IMG/VR virus record: IMGVR_UViG_3300034374_007534
Span: 1-60,382 of that record
Strand: one strand, 5' to 3'
Length of the DNA: 60,382 nucleotides
Origin: a virus
The notes beneath the pieces were generated by a model. It was not told where the DNA came from. It saw only the letters and a list, made by a program, of their open reading frames with translations, and ran no database searches. Below, in pieces: positions 1 through 8,779 of this stretch; within the stretch, counting starts at the first letter, position 1, and each line of letters begins with the position of its first letter. Position numbers and translations under genes: made by a program.

Positions 1-402
1 TTTGTTGAGTGGGATAGTAATGAAACCCTCTATGCTTTCCAGAATGGTGATGCTGATGGTGGTATTGTTACCTTCCCTGCAACCCATCCTAAGTGGTCTT
101 ATGCTAAACTGGGAGAGGATGGATACGTTGCAGAGGTTGCTGAGAAGAAACCTATTTCTGAGCACGCTACAGTTGGTATCTATTATTGGAAGAAGGGTTC
201 TGATTATGTTAAGTATGCTGAGCAGATGATTGAAAAGGATATTCGTGTTAATAATGAATATTATGTTTGCCCAGTATTTAATGAAGCGATTGGTGATGGC
301 AAGAAGATTCGAATCAAAGAAATCGATAAGTCTGGTATGTGGGGTATTGGTACTCCAGAAGATTTGAATTACTTCCTTGAACATTATGATGGGGATATTT
401 GA
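1..402 (+). CDS. Sugar nucleotidyltransferase, 3' part
   Basis: The frame is open from base 1 and ends at TGA 400-402, giving 133 residues; the N-terminal nucleotide-binding part lies outside the window. Visible stretches are GIVTFPATHPKWSYAKL, an EKKPIS...ATVGIYYWKKG segment, NNEYYVCPVFNEAI and the closing MWGIGTPEDLNYF. This order is typical of the second half of the NTP_transferase family (glucose-1-phosphate thymidylyl/uridylyltransferase-like), in which the VGIYYW strand and the GTPEDL motif form part of the sugar-phosphate site. The enzyme would activate a sugar 1-phosphate for the glycan genes that follow. The next gene starts at the base after the stop, so the two are almost certainly co-transcribed. 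The exact sugar cannot be inferred. Confidence 0.8.
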   Translation, partial: FVEWDSNETLYAFQNGDADGGIVTFPATHPKWSYAKLGEDGYVAEVAEKKPISEHATVGIYYWKKGSDYVKYAEQMIEKDIRVNNEYYVCPVFNEAIGDGKKIRIKEIDKSGMWGIGTPEDLNYFLEHYDGDI

Positions 403-1005
403 ATGATTAATAGACAACAAAAAATAATTTTTATTGGAAATCCTAGAGCATGTACTACAACATTAAATGTTTTGTTGTCTCCTAAGGGATTTGATTTTAG
501 TTATTGGCACGATACCGTTGAATATTATGTAAAATCTATCCCAGATTATAAGGATTATCAATATTTTATGATAGTTAGAAATCCTTATGATAGGTTTGTT
601 TCATGGTGGTCTCAGCATAGGAGACATAATCATAAGTTTATTATGAAGTATAATAATTTTGAAGAGTGGGTAAAAAGTGGAGAGTTCCACGATTGGCCCA
701 CTCATACTGATGGAGACCCTAGACCACCCAGAAATTATTGGACAGAACAATCTCCTTTAAGGCAAATTGATTTTATTAAAAATAGAGGTGATGTTGAGGT
801 TAATATATTAAAGTTTGAAAATATACAAGAAGAATGGGAAGATCTGTTTGTTAAAAAAACAAATCTTTCTTTTGATTCAGTATCGTTCCCAAAAACGAAT
901 GATACTAAACATGATTCTTTTGAAACATATTACACTGACGAATTAAAAGAAATAGTGTATAATCACACTAAAGAAGACTTTATGGCATTTGGGTACAGTA
1001 AATGA
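403..1005 (+). CDS. Sulfotransferase family protein
   Basis: The protein has 200 residues. The N-terminus carries IFIGNPRACTTTL (about residues 9-21), which matches the 5'-phosphosulfate-binding loop of sulfotransferases. FMIVRNPYDRFVSWW (about 55-69) matches the 3'-phosphate-binding motif RNPxxRxxS. Together these indicate transfer of sulfate from PAPS to a carbohydrate or protein acceptor in the cytoplasm. The gene begins directly after the stop of the nucleotidyltransferase and its stop overlaps the next start (ATGA at 1002-1005), so it belongs to the glycan operon. Sulfation of a capsule, LPS or fibre glycan is the natural inference; the acceptor is unknown. The length is short but normal for this bacterial/phage group. 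Confidence 0.8.
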   Translation: MINRQQKIIFIGNPRACTTTLNVLLSPKGFDFSYWHDTVEYYVKSIPDYKDYQYFMIVRNPYDRFVSWWSQHRRHNHKFIMKYNNFEEWVKSGEFHDWPTHTDGDPRPPRNYWTEQSPLRQIDFIKNRGDVEVNILKFENIQEEWEDLFVKKTNLSFDSVSFPKTNDTKHDSFETYYTDELKEIVYNHTKEDFMAFGYSK

Positions 1006-1733
1006 AAGTAGCATTAGCGTTTTTTGGACAACCTAGATTTGTTGATACTCCTAAAGTGATCAACACATATAAACAGACAATTTTAAACAGATACGATACT
1101 GATGTTTTTTGTCACACTTGGTGGACAGAAGACGGAGGAGAATATGATTATTCTAGTTGGTCAAAGATTAGTAGATGCCCAATTCCAAAAGATGCTTTGG
1201 ATGTAATTGATAGAAATTATAAACCAGTTGTTCTTGAGTATGATGCTCCAGAAACTTTTGTTCTTCCCCCCAAAGCAAAATCTTTTATAGATGCTAAATT
1301 CACAGGGAAGCATCCACAAGGAAATCATTGGAATGAAAAAAATTACAGTAATGTAATGTCACAGTTACGTTCTATTCAAAAGGTATCTAATTTGGTTGAA
1401 GAACATACCAAACAGACTGGAACCGAATATGATTTTATTGTGTTGGCTAGATATGATACTTCTCTAATTAGATTTCCTGATTTAAATCAATGCGATTCTA
1501 GTAAGTTTTATTTGCCTGGACATCATCCCAGATTTCCAGACACAATCCAATTTTTTGGATCTAGGTATCTTGAGTGGTCAAAAAATGCATTTGATGACAT
1601 TGAACATGTTTATCAAGGTATTTGGGAACCATCTCCAGAAGCATTTAAGATGGGGTCATTCTTGAGAAGGTTTAATCTTTCTGATCTTGCCCCATGCACG
1701 ATGGACGCCGCATGTGTTAGACAAAAACTATGA
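1002..1733 (+). CDS. Putative glycosyltransferase-like protein (HTW family)
   Basis: The protein has 243 residues. It opens with a Rossmann-like strand and VALAFFGQPR, followed by TDVFCHTWW (about residues 33-41) and an IVLARYDTSL segment (about 145-154) resembling a metal-binding DxD region. The 245-residue protein at 38318 has the same pattern (CLSGLIRYP, IFIHTW, RMRMDSDY), so this window holds two members of one family. Such proteins sit among glycan genes in cyanophages and are usually described as hypothetical or glycosyltransferase-like; the call here rests on this layout and the context. It overlaps its neighbours by 4 bases on both sides, indicating translational coupling. Confidence 0.55.
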   Translation: MKVALAFFGQPRFVDTPKVINTYKQTILNRYDTDVFCHTWWTEDGGEYDYSSWSKISRCPIPKDALDVIDRNYKPVVLEYDAPETFVLPPKAKSFIDAKFTGKHPQGNHWNEKNYSNVMSQLRSIQKVSNLVEEHTKQTGTEYDFIVLARYDTSLIRFPDLNQCDSSKFYLPGHHPRFPDTIQFFGSRYLEWSKNAFDDIEHVYQGIWEPSPEAFKMGSFLRRFNLSDLAPCTMDAACVRQKL

Positions 1734-2197
1734 AACAGAAAAGAATTATTGCTCATCGAGCGAACACAAATGGTCCTGACCCCAGGTTAGAAAATCTTCC
1801 CTCTCAAGTTGATGAGTGTATTAGTAAAGGATATGATGTTGAAATTGATCTTAGATATCATAGACAAACGGACACTTATTGGTTGGGACATGATGAACCA
1901 GATCATTTAGTTACTTTGTTTTGGTTGGCAGCAAGGCAAGATAATTTATGGATACATTGCAAAGACCTAGATACTTTGCACCATATGAGTTCTCTCACTT
2001 CTGGATATAATTATTTTTGGCATCAAGAAGATGATTATACACTAACAAGCAAACATCAAATATGGGCTTATCCAGGAAAGAGATATACTAACAATACTGT
2101 TATTGTGATGCCAGAATGGAATAACATGAGTTGGGATAACCTTCGTGTTACTAGTTGTTATGGAATTTGTACAGATTACCCCGATAAATTAAAATGA
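1730..2197 (+). CDS. Glycerophosphodiester phosphodiesterase-like protein (short)
   Basis: The protein has 155 residues. The N-terminal half has the GDPD active-site order: HR (residues 9-10), EN (21-22), E38-x-D40 and H54 in WLGHDEP. The C-terminal half shows an IHCKDLD strand and ends with YGICTDYPDKL, as in the last barrel strands of GDPD enzymes. At 155 residues it is much shorter than typical GDPDs (about 240-300), so it may be a minimal TIM barrel or may have lost loops. Predicted activity is hydrolysis of a glycerophosphodiester or phosphosugar diester. ATGA overlaps at both ends place it firmly in the glycan operon, where it could trim phosphodiester-linked substituents. Confidence 0.7.
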   Translation: MKQKRIIAHRANTNGPDPRLENLPSQVDECISKGYDVEIDLRYHRQTDTYWLGHDEPDHLVTLFWLAARQDNLWIHCKDLDTLHHMSSLTSGYNYFWHQEDDYTLTSKHQIWAYPGKRYTNNTVIVMPEWNNMSWDNLRVTSCYGICTDYPDKLK

Positions 2198-3144
2198 AAA
2201 TTACATTAGTAGGTCCTGGAATTATGCCTATTCCCCCAACAGGTTGGGGAGCAGTTGAAATTCTAGTATGGGACACAAAAAATGCTCTAGAAGAACTAGG
2301 ACATGAAGTTCAAATTATCAATACAAAAGACTTTAGACAAATTATTAATGGAATAAATGCTTTTGTTCCAGATTTTGTTCATGTCCATTATGATGAATTC
2401 ATTCCTATTGTTCCATATATTCAATATCCAAATGCAATCACTAGTCATTTTGGATATTTGGAACGCAAAGAAATGTTTGGTGGATACGTAAATGTTGCGA
2501 ATGAATTCCAAAGAATTAAACCAAATGTTTTTTGCCTATCTCCTGGAATTCAAAGTGTTTATAATGTGATGTTTAATATTCCTAAGGAAAATACTTATGT
2601 AACTCCTAATGGCGTTAATAGGGAAAGATTCCGTGTAACAGATACTCCAGAATATGCAGACAGAAGTATCTATCTTGCTAAAATTGATTATCGTAAGCGT
2701 CAGCATATGTTCCAAAGTATTGATAGTCTTTGGTTTGCTGGAAATTTAGCAGACCAAAGATTTAATACTTCTAAAAACTATCTTGGTGAATGGTCAAAAG
2801 AAACTCTTTATAATGATCTGACTGACTATGGTAATTTAGTACTTCTTTCGGATGGGGAAGCACATCCACTTGTTTGTATGGAAGCTCTTGCTGCTGGATT
2901 AGGAGTAGTTGTTTGTGAATGGGGCAAAGCAAATCTTGATTTAGATAAAGAATTTATTACAGTAATTCCAGAAAGTAAAATAGAAGATCTTGAATATGTT
3001 GAAGATGCTATTATAAAAAATAGAGAATATTCAGTAAATCATAGAGAAGAAATTATTGAATATTCAAAGAACTTTGAATGGAAAGAAGTTCTTCGCAACC
3101 ATTATATTCCAAGTATTGAAAAAGTAATTGAACGCCATGCTTAA
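2194..3144 (+). CDS. GT-B glycosyltransferase (GT4/GT1-like)
   Basis: The protein has 316 residues. It begins with MKITLVGPGIMPIPPTGWGA, the glycine-rich N-terminal loop of GT-B glycosyltransferases, then an ALEELGHEVQI helix/strand, and FCLSPGIQSVY with TPNGVNRERF in the middle, as in GT4 enzymes. The C-terminal domain has LSDGEAHPLVCMEALAAGL (about residues 217-235), which contains the E-x7-E motif that binds the nucleotide-sugar donor. It would transfer a hexose to a growing glycan in the cytoplasm. It is coupled to the GDPD-like gene by an ATGA overlap and overlaps the GT25 gene by 8 bases. Donor and acceptor cannot be read from the sequence. Confidence 0.85.
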   Translation: MKITLVGPGIMPIPPTGWGAVEILVWDTKNALEELGHEVQIINTKDFRQIINGINAFVPDFVHVHYDEFIPIVPYIQYPNAITSHFGYLERKEMFGGYVNVANEFQRIKPNVFCLSPGIQSVYNVMFNIPKENTYVTPNGVNRERFRVTDTPEYADRSIYLAKIDYRKRQHMFQSIDSLWFAGNLADQRFNTSKNYLGEWSKETLYNDLTDYGNLVLLSDGEAHPLVCMEALAAGLGVVVCEWGKANLDLDKEFITVIPESKIEDLEYVEDAIIKNREYSVNHREEIIEYSKNFEWKEVLRNHYIPSIEKVIERHA

Positions 3145-3940
3145 TTTTCCAGAAGATAAAAACAAAGCACAATATAAGCTTAGTGGATTTGGTCCTGTCT
3201 ATTATATAAACATGGATAGTGATACTGAAAGACGACAGTACATGGAGGACCAATTTAAATATTGGGGTATACAAAACTATAATCGTATATCTGCTTATGA
3301 TGGTAGGAATGACGATCTTAGTGATATTATCAAAGGAAAATATCCAGATATGATGTCTTCTGGAGAGATTGGATGTGTGACATCACATATTAAGGCGATC
3401 AAGCATTGGTATGAAACTTCTGATTCTCCATATGCTGTTATCATGGAAGATGATTGTAGTCTAGAAACTGTATCTTACTGGAATTTTACCTGGCAAGATT
3501 TTGTAGCTAGGGCTCCTTATGCTTGGGATGTTTTGCAACTTGCTATTATTTGCACGGGGGATATTGTAGTTCCTATTCATAATCGGTTTGTGAATGATTT
3601 TTCTACAGCATGTTATGTAATCACTAGACACCATGCAGAAAAAATTATTAGGAATCATGTGAGGGGTGATAAATATAAACTTGATAATGGTGTTAAACCT
3701 CGTCCTGTTGCTGATGATTTGATTTATAATTCTGGGGCAACCTACGCTGCTCCTATACTTTTGTATACATTACAATTGGGATCATCAATCCATCCAGATC
3801 ATATAGATAAATTCCATAAAAATTCTTATGAAGGTATTTTGAATTTCTGGAAAACTGCTGGAGCAAGAGTTGATATTAATGTAATTACTGATTACAATCC
3901 TTACCTTGGAAAAGTTTCTGAACCTGGAGCAAATAAATGA
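3137..3940 (+). CDS. GT25 family glycosyltransferase
   Basis: The protein has 267 residues from ATG 3137; a TTG nine bases upstream (3128) is also in frame but less likely. VYYINMDSDTERR near residue 20 is the hallmark N-terminus of GT25 (LPS galactosyltransferase/procollagen galactosyltransferase family). GEIGCVTSHIKAIKHW and VIMEDDCSLE (about residue 100) provide the GxxxSH and EDD motifs. A closely similar domain is found inside the large multidomain protein at 42505 (shared SHxKAIKHWYE and YWNFTW stretches), so this window has two GT25 paralogues, one free and one fused. It likely adds a hexose to LPS or capsule; action on virion fibres is possible but unproven. Confidence 0.85.
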   Translation: MLNFPEDKNKAQYKLSGFGPVYYINMDSDTERRQYMEDQFKYWGIQNYNRISAYDGRNDDLSDIIKGKYPDMMSSGEIGCVTSHIKAIKHWYETSDSPYAVIMEDDCSLETVSYWNFTWQDFVARAPYAWDVLQLAIICTGDIVVPIHNRFVNDFSTACYVITRHHAEKIIRNHVRGDKYKLDNGVKPRPVADDLIYNSGATYAAPILLYTLQLGSSIHPDHIDKFHKNSYEGILNFWKTAGARVDINVITDYNPYLGKVSEPGANK

Positions 3941-4632
3941 CAGATCTATCTAAACAAATTAGAGAGGGAACTAAAAAGTCCCATACTATGGCAGAGAACA
4001 CAGGATTTATTACCTGCTTTTTAAAAGGGGTTGTTGAAAAAAAATCTTATATTAGACTTCTCTCAGATTTATATTTTATATACTCTGCAATGGAAGAGGA
4101 GTTTGAGAATCATAAAAGTGATACCATTTTGCGTAACATTTATTATCCTGAATTGTTCCGCAAAAAGTCTTTAGAAAAAGACTTGCAATATTATCTTGGT
4201 ATTGATTGGAGAGATTTAATTACACAAACAAAGTCTTGTAAAGAATATGTTGCAAGAATTAAAGAAGTCTCTAAGTCTAATCAGGATCTTTTAATTGCAC
4301 ATCATTACACTAGGTATATTGGAGATTTGTCTGGAGGACAACTCTTAAAAAGTATTGCTCAAACTGCATTGAAGGTTGATGATGCAGGAATGAACTTTTA
4401 TCTTTTTACTGACATTCCAGACGAGAAAGAATTTAAAACTAATTATAGAAATGTGTTAGATGAATTGCCCTTTGACCAACATGAAATTGATGATATAATT
4501 GAAGAGGCAAATTATGCATTCAAATTAAATATGAATGTGTTTAATGAAATTGAAGGTAATTTGATTTCTGCCATAGGTAAAGTTTTATTTTCTACATTAA
4601 CACGTCGTACAAGGAGAGGAAGTACCGAATGA
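3937..4632 (+). CDS. ho1: Heme oxygenase
   Basis: The protein has 231 residues, the normal size for a cyanobacterial/cyanophage heme oxygenase. The proximal heme ligand is H16 in GTKKSHTMAE, and the distal-helix motif GDLSGGQLLK lies at 129-138 after AHHYTRYI. It opens heme to biliverdin IXalpha, using electrons from ferredoxin (a phage petF is at 48253). Biliverdin is the substrate of the PcyA-type reductase at 45917. It starts in an ATGA overlap with the GT25 gene, so it is read from the same message, and it is coupled to cpeT by another ATGA. Heme oxygenase genes are known in several marine T4-like cyanophages. Confidence 0.95.
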   Translation: MTDLSKQIREGTKKSHTMAENTGFITCFLKGVVEKKSYIRLLSDLYFIYSAMEEEFENHKSDTILRNIYYPELFRKKSLEKDLQYYLGIDWRDLITQTKSCKEYVARIKEVSKSNQDLLIAHHYTRYIGDLSGGQLLKSIAQTALKVDDAGMNFYLFTDIPDEKEFKTNYRNVLDELPFDQHEIDDIIEEANYAFKLNMNVFNEIEGNLISAIGKVLFSTLTRRTRRGSTE

Positions 4633-5156
4633 TTGAAGAGTTTAAAGAATGGTTACTTGGATCTTTTAATAATAGAAGGCAAGCATTCTCTTATCCATCT
4701 CAATACTCCCAAATTAGTTTACGTCATGTTCTCTTAGATAATGGTATGATTTATGGAGAACAAAAATATACTGTTAGAGGAGAACCTCCTTATAGGCAAT
4801 TTGTTTTAGACTTTAAAGAAGTAAACGATAGAATTATTGTTTCAAGTTATAAAGTAAAAGATGGAAAAAAACATCTTGAATTTAAAAATCTAGATCAAAT
4901 TACTGAGGATCAATTAGAATTAAATGAAAATTGTGATTGTATTTTTATAAAAGAAAACAATCAGTATGTTGGTAGAATTATGGGATGTGATTGTATTGTA
5001 GAGAGAAATGGTAAAAAGTCTTTCTTATTTACTATGTCTGCATTAACAAAAACTAAGTATAAAGTCATTGATAGAGGTTATGATCCAGAGACTAAAAAAA
5101 TGGTTTGGGGATCTGAACATGGAATGTTTGAATTTGACAAGCAGAGTAAGACATAA
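4629..5156 (+). CDS. cpeT: CpeT/CpcT-type bilin lyase-like protein
   Basis: The protein has 175 residues, the usual length for phage CpeT. Recognisable segments are FNNRRQAFSYPSQYSQI near the N-terminus, the RQFVLDFKEV strand, a GCDCIVERNG segment and DRGYDPETKKMVWGSEHGMFEF at the C-terminus, matching the CpeT/CpcT barrel. Host family members attach or hand over phycobilins to phycobiliproteins; the phage version has been described as bilin-binding without clear lyase action. It directly follows ho1 (ATGA overlap), so bilin making and handling are paired. Its stop codon lies inside a late-promoter-like ATAAATA that serves the fibre gene downstream. Confidence 0.9.
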   Translation: MIEEFKEWLLGSFNNRRQAFSYPSQYSQISLRHVLLDNGMIYGEQKYTVRGEPPYRQFVLDFKEVNDRIIVSSYKVKDGKKHLEFKNLDQITEDQLELNENCDCIFIKENNQYVGRIMGCDCIVERNGKKSFLFTMSALTKTKYKVIDRGYDPETKKMVWGSEHGMFEFDKQSKT

Positions 5157-5159
5157 ATA
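5153..5159 (+). promoter_or_regulatory. T4-type late promoter candidate
   Basis: ATAAATA is followed by a second overlapping copy, and lies 47 bases before the start of the fibre gene at 5206. It matches the T4-like late promoter TATAAATA at seven of eight positions. It overlaps the cpeT stop codon. Confidence 0.55.
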
Positions 5160-5205
5160 AATATACGATCAATTTTGTCATGAAGTAACCCATAACTTTG
5201 ATTCA

Positions 5206-7224
5206 ATGGCAAAATACTTAAGTCAACTAAACAGAAAACTAAGAGTAGGTGTTGCCTCATATACTGACAATGAAACTGCTCTTCAGGTAACTGGTAATGT
5301 CGGTATAAAAACTTCAGAAGCTAAGTCAGACTTCCACGTTCAGGGAGATGGTTTAGTTTCTGGAGTTTTAAATGTTGATACTACTCTCAAATCAAATGAT
5401 ACTGTTGTCTCTGGAGTTAGTAGCTTTAGGGGAAAGGTATCTATTGGTAATACCACAGCATCTCCAGAAAGAGATTTAGATGTAAATGGTCCTACAATTT
5501 TTAGGGACTATGTAGATGTTAACAATTTTGTTTCTGCTGGAGAATACTATGGTCCATTGAGGTTTGGAGAACCTGATGGTGGATTTAAACCTGGAGCAGT
5601 TGAAATTGAGATTGACGATTTTACCAAAAATTCTATCAATGATATAAACTTTATTCTTGGTAAACTAGTTCCAAAACCACCAGCAACAGTTTTAAATGCA
5701 CCTTTGGATCTGGTTGGACTTGGAGTTGCAAGACTTTGTTCTGGATTTGCGTTTACAAATAATACTGTTGGTGTTTTTTCTCCTTCTGCTGGAACACAAT
5801 ACCCAAGAAATACCAGCAACTCAGTTACCTCTACTTGGTTAACTGAGTATGGTCCTGGAGATCAAGGCAATGTAAATGCAATGATCAACTTCAGTGTTGA
5901 GGGGCAAAGAATGATGACAAGTAACGATGTCATCAATCCAGACAATAGTATTACTAACGATGCTACTAGTGATGATGGAGTTTATGGTGCATTAGAAATC
6001 TTAAATGATAAAGATGCATTCTTCTCATCTAGAAATACTGGTATTGCATCGGATTTTTATGAGGTTTATGATTCTAGAATATTAAATGCCAATTCACCCA
6101 ATGGCTTTAATATGGCATATATTCAACATCAGGTAGATACAAATATCTATGAGTCTGAAAAATATTTGTACTATGAAGATCCGAGTGCAGTATCTGCACC
6201 AGTCCTAATCTCAACAACTCCAATAACTCCACCTTCACCAACATTTAATTATTCTTCTGGAATTCCTCATTATACACAAGCATCTAACAATGCATTCTTT
6301 TATGAGATCATTTGCCAGAATGCAACTGGTGATATGTATTCTAACAATACATTCTTAACTTCTTCTGGACAAACTACAGGATTCCAGAATGGTGGTAATA
6401 AATCTTATACAGATTTTACTAATGGAGTTAATCCACCAGTAAGAAATTTTGGAGTTGGTGTTGGAGTTACTTGTACAGTTTCACAGACACCTAGAGATCT
6501 TCATATTAGAGTAACTGCAGATAACCAAAAGTTTTCAAACTATACTGCATCAACTCCTTATGGATCTGATGTTGTACGTGCGACTATACCACAAATTGTA
6601 AATATTATGGGTACAACTGCTAGAACAAATGTGATTGATGAAGATAATATTTTAGTTCAAACTTTGGGAACTGGATCTGGAAATGCAGTTAGAGTAAATG
6701 CTGGATCTGCTGGGGATAATCCAACTCCTGTTTATACCACTTGGGTTGCTTCTAATACTATGCCAACCTACGAAGCTGTTGTTGTTGGTGGAGACTTGAA
6801 GCATGACCAAACAAATTATTCCACAGGTCATCTTCCAGTTGGACCAGATTACTCTGTAGGTAGAACAGGATCACAATATTTTCAAATGCAGTTTATAAGA
6901 TCTAATGTCTCTGAGTTTGAAATTGTAGTTAATGGTTCTTATACAGGATGTTGGATTTGTATGCCTGATAATCCTGCATGGACTTCATCTTTATCTGGTA
7001 CTAATGGTTGGGCAGATATGTTCCAAGCATACCGTGGTTCTGGTATTCCAACAACTGCTCTTCCTGGAGCAGCATTTGCTGGTAATATGACAGGATCTAC
7101 AGGAACCTTTACTGCAGTATTTGGAACTGAGTCATCGTCAAATGATGCTAACAATAGAATTCTAGTTAGATTTAAATTGAATTCTGGAAATCAGATCAAC
7201 ACTTTGTCATTTAGAAATACCTAA
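5206..7224 (+). CDS. Virion fibre-like structural protein (copy 1 of a duplicated pair)
   Basis: The protein has 672 residues. The N-terminus (MAKYLSQLNRKLRVGVASYT, then DNETALQVTGNVGI) is shared with the proteins at 8816 and 20259 and is probably a virion-anchoring module. Short beta-rich stretches follow, then a long domain from about residue 120 beginning FKPGAVEIEI and ILGKLVPKPPATVLNAP. The end is rich in Gly, Ser, Thr and Asn. From about residue 120 onward it aligns nearly block for block with the protein at 20259, including FLTSSGQTTGFQNGG and the C-terminal SGTNGWADMFQAYRG. It is probably a tail or baseplate fibre; enzymatic motifs are absent. The start ATG is preceded by a late-promoter candidate. 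Confidence 0.75.
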   Translation: MAKYLSQLNRKLRVGVASYTDNETALQVTGNVGIKTSEAKSDFHVQGDGLVSGVLNVDTTLKSNDTVVSGVSSFRGKVSIGNTTASPERDLDVNGPTIFRDYVDVNNFVSAGEYYGPLRFGEPDGGFKPGAVEIEIDDFTKNSINDINFILGKLVPKPPATVLNAPLDLVGLGVARLCSGFAFTNNTVGVFSPSAGTQYPRNTSNSVTSTWLTEYGPGDQGNVNAMINFSVEGQRMMTSNDVINPDNSITNDATSDDGVYGALEILNDKDAFFSSRNTGIASDFYEVYDSRILNANSPNGFNMAYIQHQVDTNIYESEKYLYYEDPSAVSAPVLISTTPITPPSPTFNYSSGIPHYTQASNNAFFYEIICQNATGDMYSNNTFLTSSGQTTGFQNGGNKSYTDFTNGVNPPVRNFGVGVGVTCTVSQTPRDLHIRVTADNQKFSNYTASTPYGSDVVRATIPQIVNIMGTTARTNVIDEDNILVQTLGTGSGNAVRVNAGSAGDNPTPVYTTWVASNTMPTYEAVVVGGDLKHDQTNYSTGHLPVGPDYSVGRTGSQYFQMQFIRSNVSEFEIVVNGSYTGCWICMPDNPAWTSSLSGTNGWADMFQAYRGSGIPTTALPGAAFAGNMTGSTGTFTAVFGTESSSNDANNRILVRFKLNSGNQINTLSFRNT

Positions 7225-7242
7225 TACTAAGATCTAAAAGAA

Positions 7243-7872
7243 ATGGCAATTTCAATCCAACAAAAGGTTGACTACCTTTTAAAAAAGTTAGGTTATTCCT
7301 CATCAAAGACAGGAATTGCTGAAGATTCTAGTATTTCAGGAACAAAGAAGGCACCATTTGCTGAGGCACTTCCATCACCTTTAATCATATCAAATAATGG
7401 ATTGTGGTTTGAGTCTGGATTAATACCAGTTACTCCTCCAACAACAGACTTAATTATCATTCCTGACGATTGGAGATATCCATCATACAAATTGATAGAA
7501 GTTTATGGGCAGACAAATGCATTTAGAATGACAGAAGATAATACGGTTGGTGGTAGAAGAAGTTTTATTGCAAGATCTGTATATGGTGATAATAGTTCTA
7601 TCAATGTTATTAATTGGATAGACACACAATACGGACCAGATTATATCGTAGAGGTTTATGCTGGAGACCCAAATGCTGGGGGCATTAAACTTTCTGCAGG
7701 TGGTAGTGGAAGTAATGATGAATGGTTCTTTGACTATTCTTCTGGTGTTTTAAATTTCTCAGGTGATAATGTTCCTGGATTAATATCTGGTGGGTCTGAT
7801 GTTTACATAAAAGGATGGAGATATGTTGGTGGTATCGGAGCGTTAACAGATTTTGATGGTGGAAGCTACTGA
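7243..7872 (+). CDS. Virion structural protein, paralogue of the giant fibre N-terminus
   Basis: The protein has 209 residues. Its first 60 residues (QQKVDYLLKKLGYSSSKTGI, then AEDSSISGTKKAPFAEALPSPL) closely match the N-terminus of the 4724-residue collagen-like protein at 22391. The similarity continues through the FGPDYIVEVYAGDP-type segment and the SNDEWFFDYSSGVLNFSGD segment. It ends in ALTDFDGGSY, a tail shared in part with the protein at 8247 (RIDFDGGEY). It lies directly behind the fibre gene at 5206 just as 22391 follows 20259, so the two gene pairs arose by duplication. It is likely a short fibre or adaptor subunit. Confidence 0.7.
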   Translation: MAISIQQKVDYLLKKLGYSSSKTGIAEDSSISGTKKAPFAEALPSPLIISNNGLWFESGLIPVTPPTTDLIIIPDDWRYPSYKLIEVYGQTNAFRMTEDNTVGGRRSFIARSVYGDNSSINVINWIDTQYGPDYIVEVYAGDPNAGGIKLSAGGSGSNDEWFFDYSSGVLNFSGDNVPGLISGGSDVYIKGWRYVGGIGALTDFDGGSY

Positions 7873-7876
7873 ATTC

Positions 7877-7884
7877 GATAAATA
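7877..7884 (+). promoter_or_regulatory. T4-type late promoter candidate
   Basis: GATAAATA lies 24 bases before the ATG at 7909. It matches the late promoter consensus except for its first base. Confidence 0.55.
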
Positions 7885-7908
7885 GTTCAAAAATCTAATC
7901 ATAGTACA

Positions 7909-8250
7909 ATGACAGCAGGTTCGGCTTCCATAGTTAATCTAGTCATAGAAAAAGGAACTGATTTTGAATCTTCCTTCTTTTTAACAGGCGATGATGGAGG
8001 TCCATTGAACCTCTTATATTCTAATGCAATAGCAATATTAAAAAAACATCCATCTTCTCCCAAAGAGTATCCATTTAAGGTTGGAATTACTACTGCAGAC
8101 TCTGAAGTTAATATATCTATGGGGAGAACAATGACTTCTACTCTACCTTCTGGTAGAAATCAATTTGATATTTTTATTGAAAATACTGAATTAGATTTTG
8201 TTGTTAGGGTTATCACTGGAACTGTAATTGTGGAGGACACGACCAGATGA
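7909..8250 (+). CDS. Small virion-associated protein, function unknown
   Basis: The protein has 113 residues, starting MTAGSASIVNLVIEKGTDFE. That opening resembles small T4-like cyanophage baseplate/fibre accessory proteins that begin with a beta strand and an FESSFFLT segment. The rest alternates beta strands (AIAILKKHP, FDIFIENTEL, FVVRVITGTVIVED) and has no transmembrane or catalytic motif. It has its own late-promoter candidate and is coupled to the next gene by an ATGA overlap at 8247-8250. It lies between fibre genes, so a structural or chaperone role is likely, but no function can be assigned. Confidence 0.65.
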   Translation: MTAGSASIVNLVIEKGTDFESSFFLTGDDGGPLNLLYSNAIAILKKHPSSPKEYPFKVGITTADSEVNISMGRTMTSTLPSGRNQFDIFIENTELDFVVRVITGTVIVEDTTR

Positions 8251-8762
8251 GTAATAGAATCCTAGGATCAATTAGTTATGGAGTAACGGTAGGAGCAAAG
8301 ACCACAAGAAAGTACAATGTCACAACAAGATCAGGAATAATTATGGCTAGAAAATTAGCAGATCTTCAAGACGTTGATTTGTCAAATCAGAGTGATCAGT
8401 ATGTATTAATGTATGACTCTGCAACAGCGACATATAAGTCTGTTAACCCAGACCAAGTATTATCTTCTGCAGTTATATCTGAACCAAATCAACCTGGATT
8501 GCCACAAGAGGTTATTGATTACTTCAGTAATGTAGTCTCTCCACAATTCAGAAATCTTTCTGATGTTGATTCTACTAATGAGCAAAATAACTACATTATT
8601 ATATACGATGCATCTACTGGCAAGTATACTGTTAAGAATCCAGATGAAGTTCTTAGAGCATCTGTCACAGATCCTATTGAGCCTGGTCTTCCAGATGAGC
8701 TTCTTGATCAACTTGATGTTGATCTTGATAATAGAATCGACTTTGACGGTGGAGAATATTGA
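8247..8762 (+). CDS. Virion structural protein with two internal repeats
   Basis: The protein has 171 residues. It contains two similar blocks of about 60 residues: LADLQDVDLSNQSDQYVLMY...VNPDQVLSSAV and RNLSDVDSTNEQNNYIIIYD...KNPDEVLRASV. Each is followed by a Pro-Gly-Leu-Pro turn (QPGLPQEVID, EPGLPDELLD). This repeat type is common in cyanophage fibre proteins, where it forms short trimerising beta segments. The C-terminus RIDFDGGEY matches the end of the protein at 7243 (LTDFDGGSY), suggesting a shared assembly tail. Translation is coupled to the upstream gene by ATGA. A second in-frame ATG at 8343 (MARKLADL) is a possible alternative start. Confidence 0.65.
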   Translation: MSNRILGSISYGVTVGAKTTRKYNVTTRSGIIMARKLADLQDVDLSNQSDQYVLMYDSATATYKSVNPDQVLSSAVISEPNQPGLPQEVIDYFSNVVSPQFRNLSDVDSTNEQNNYIIIYDASTGKYTVKNPDEVLRASVTDPIEPGLPDELLDQLDVDLDNRIDFDGGEY

Positions 8763-8779
8763 TTTAGAAATATACTTTC

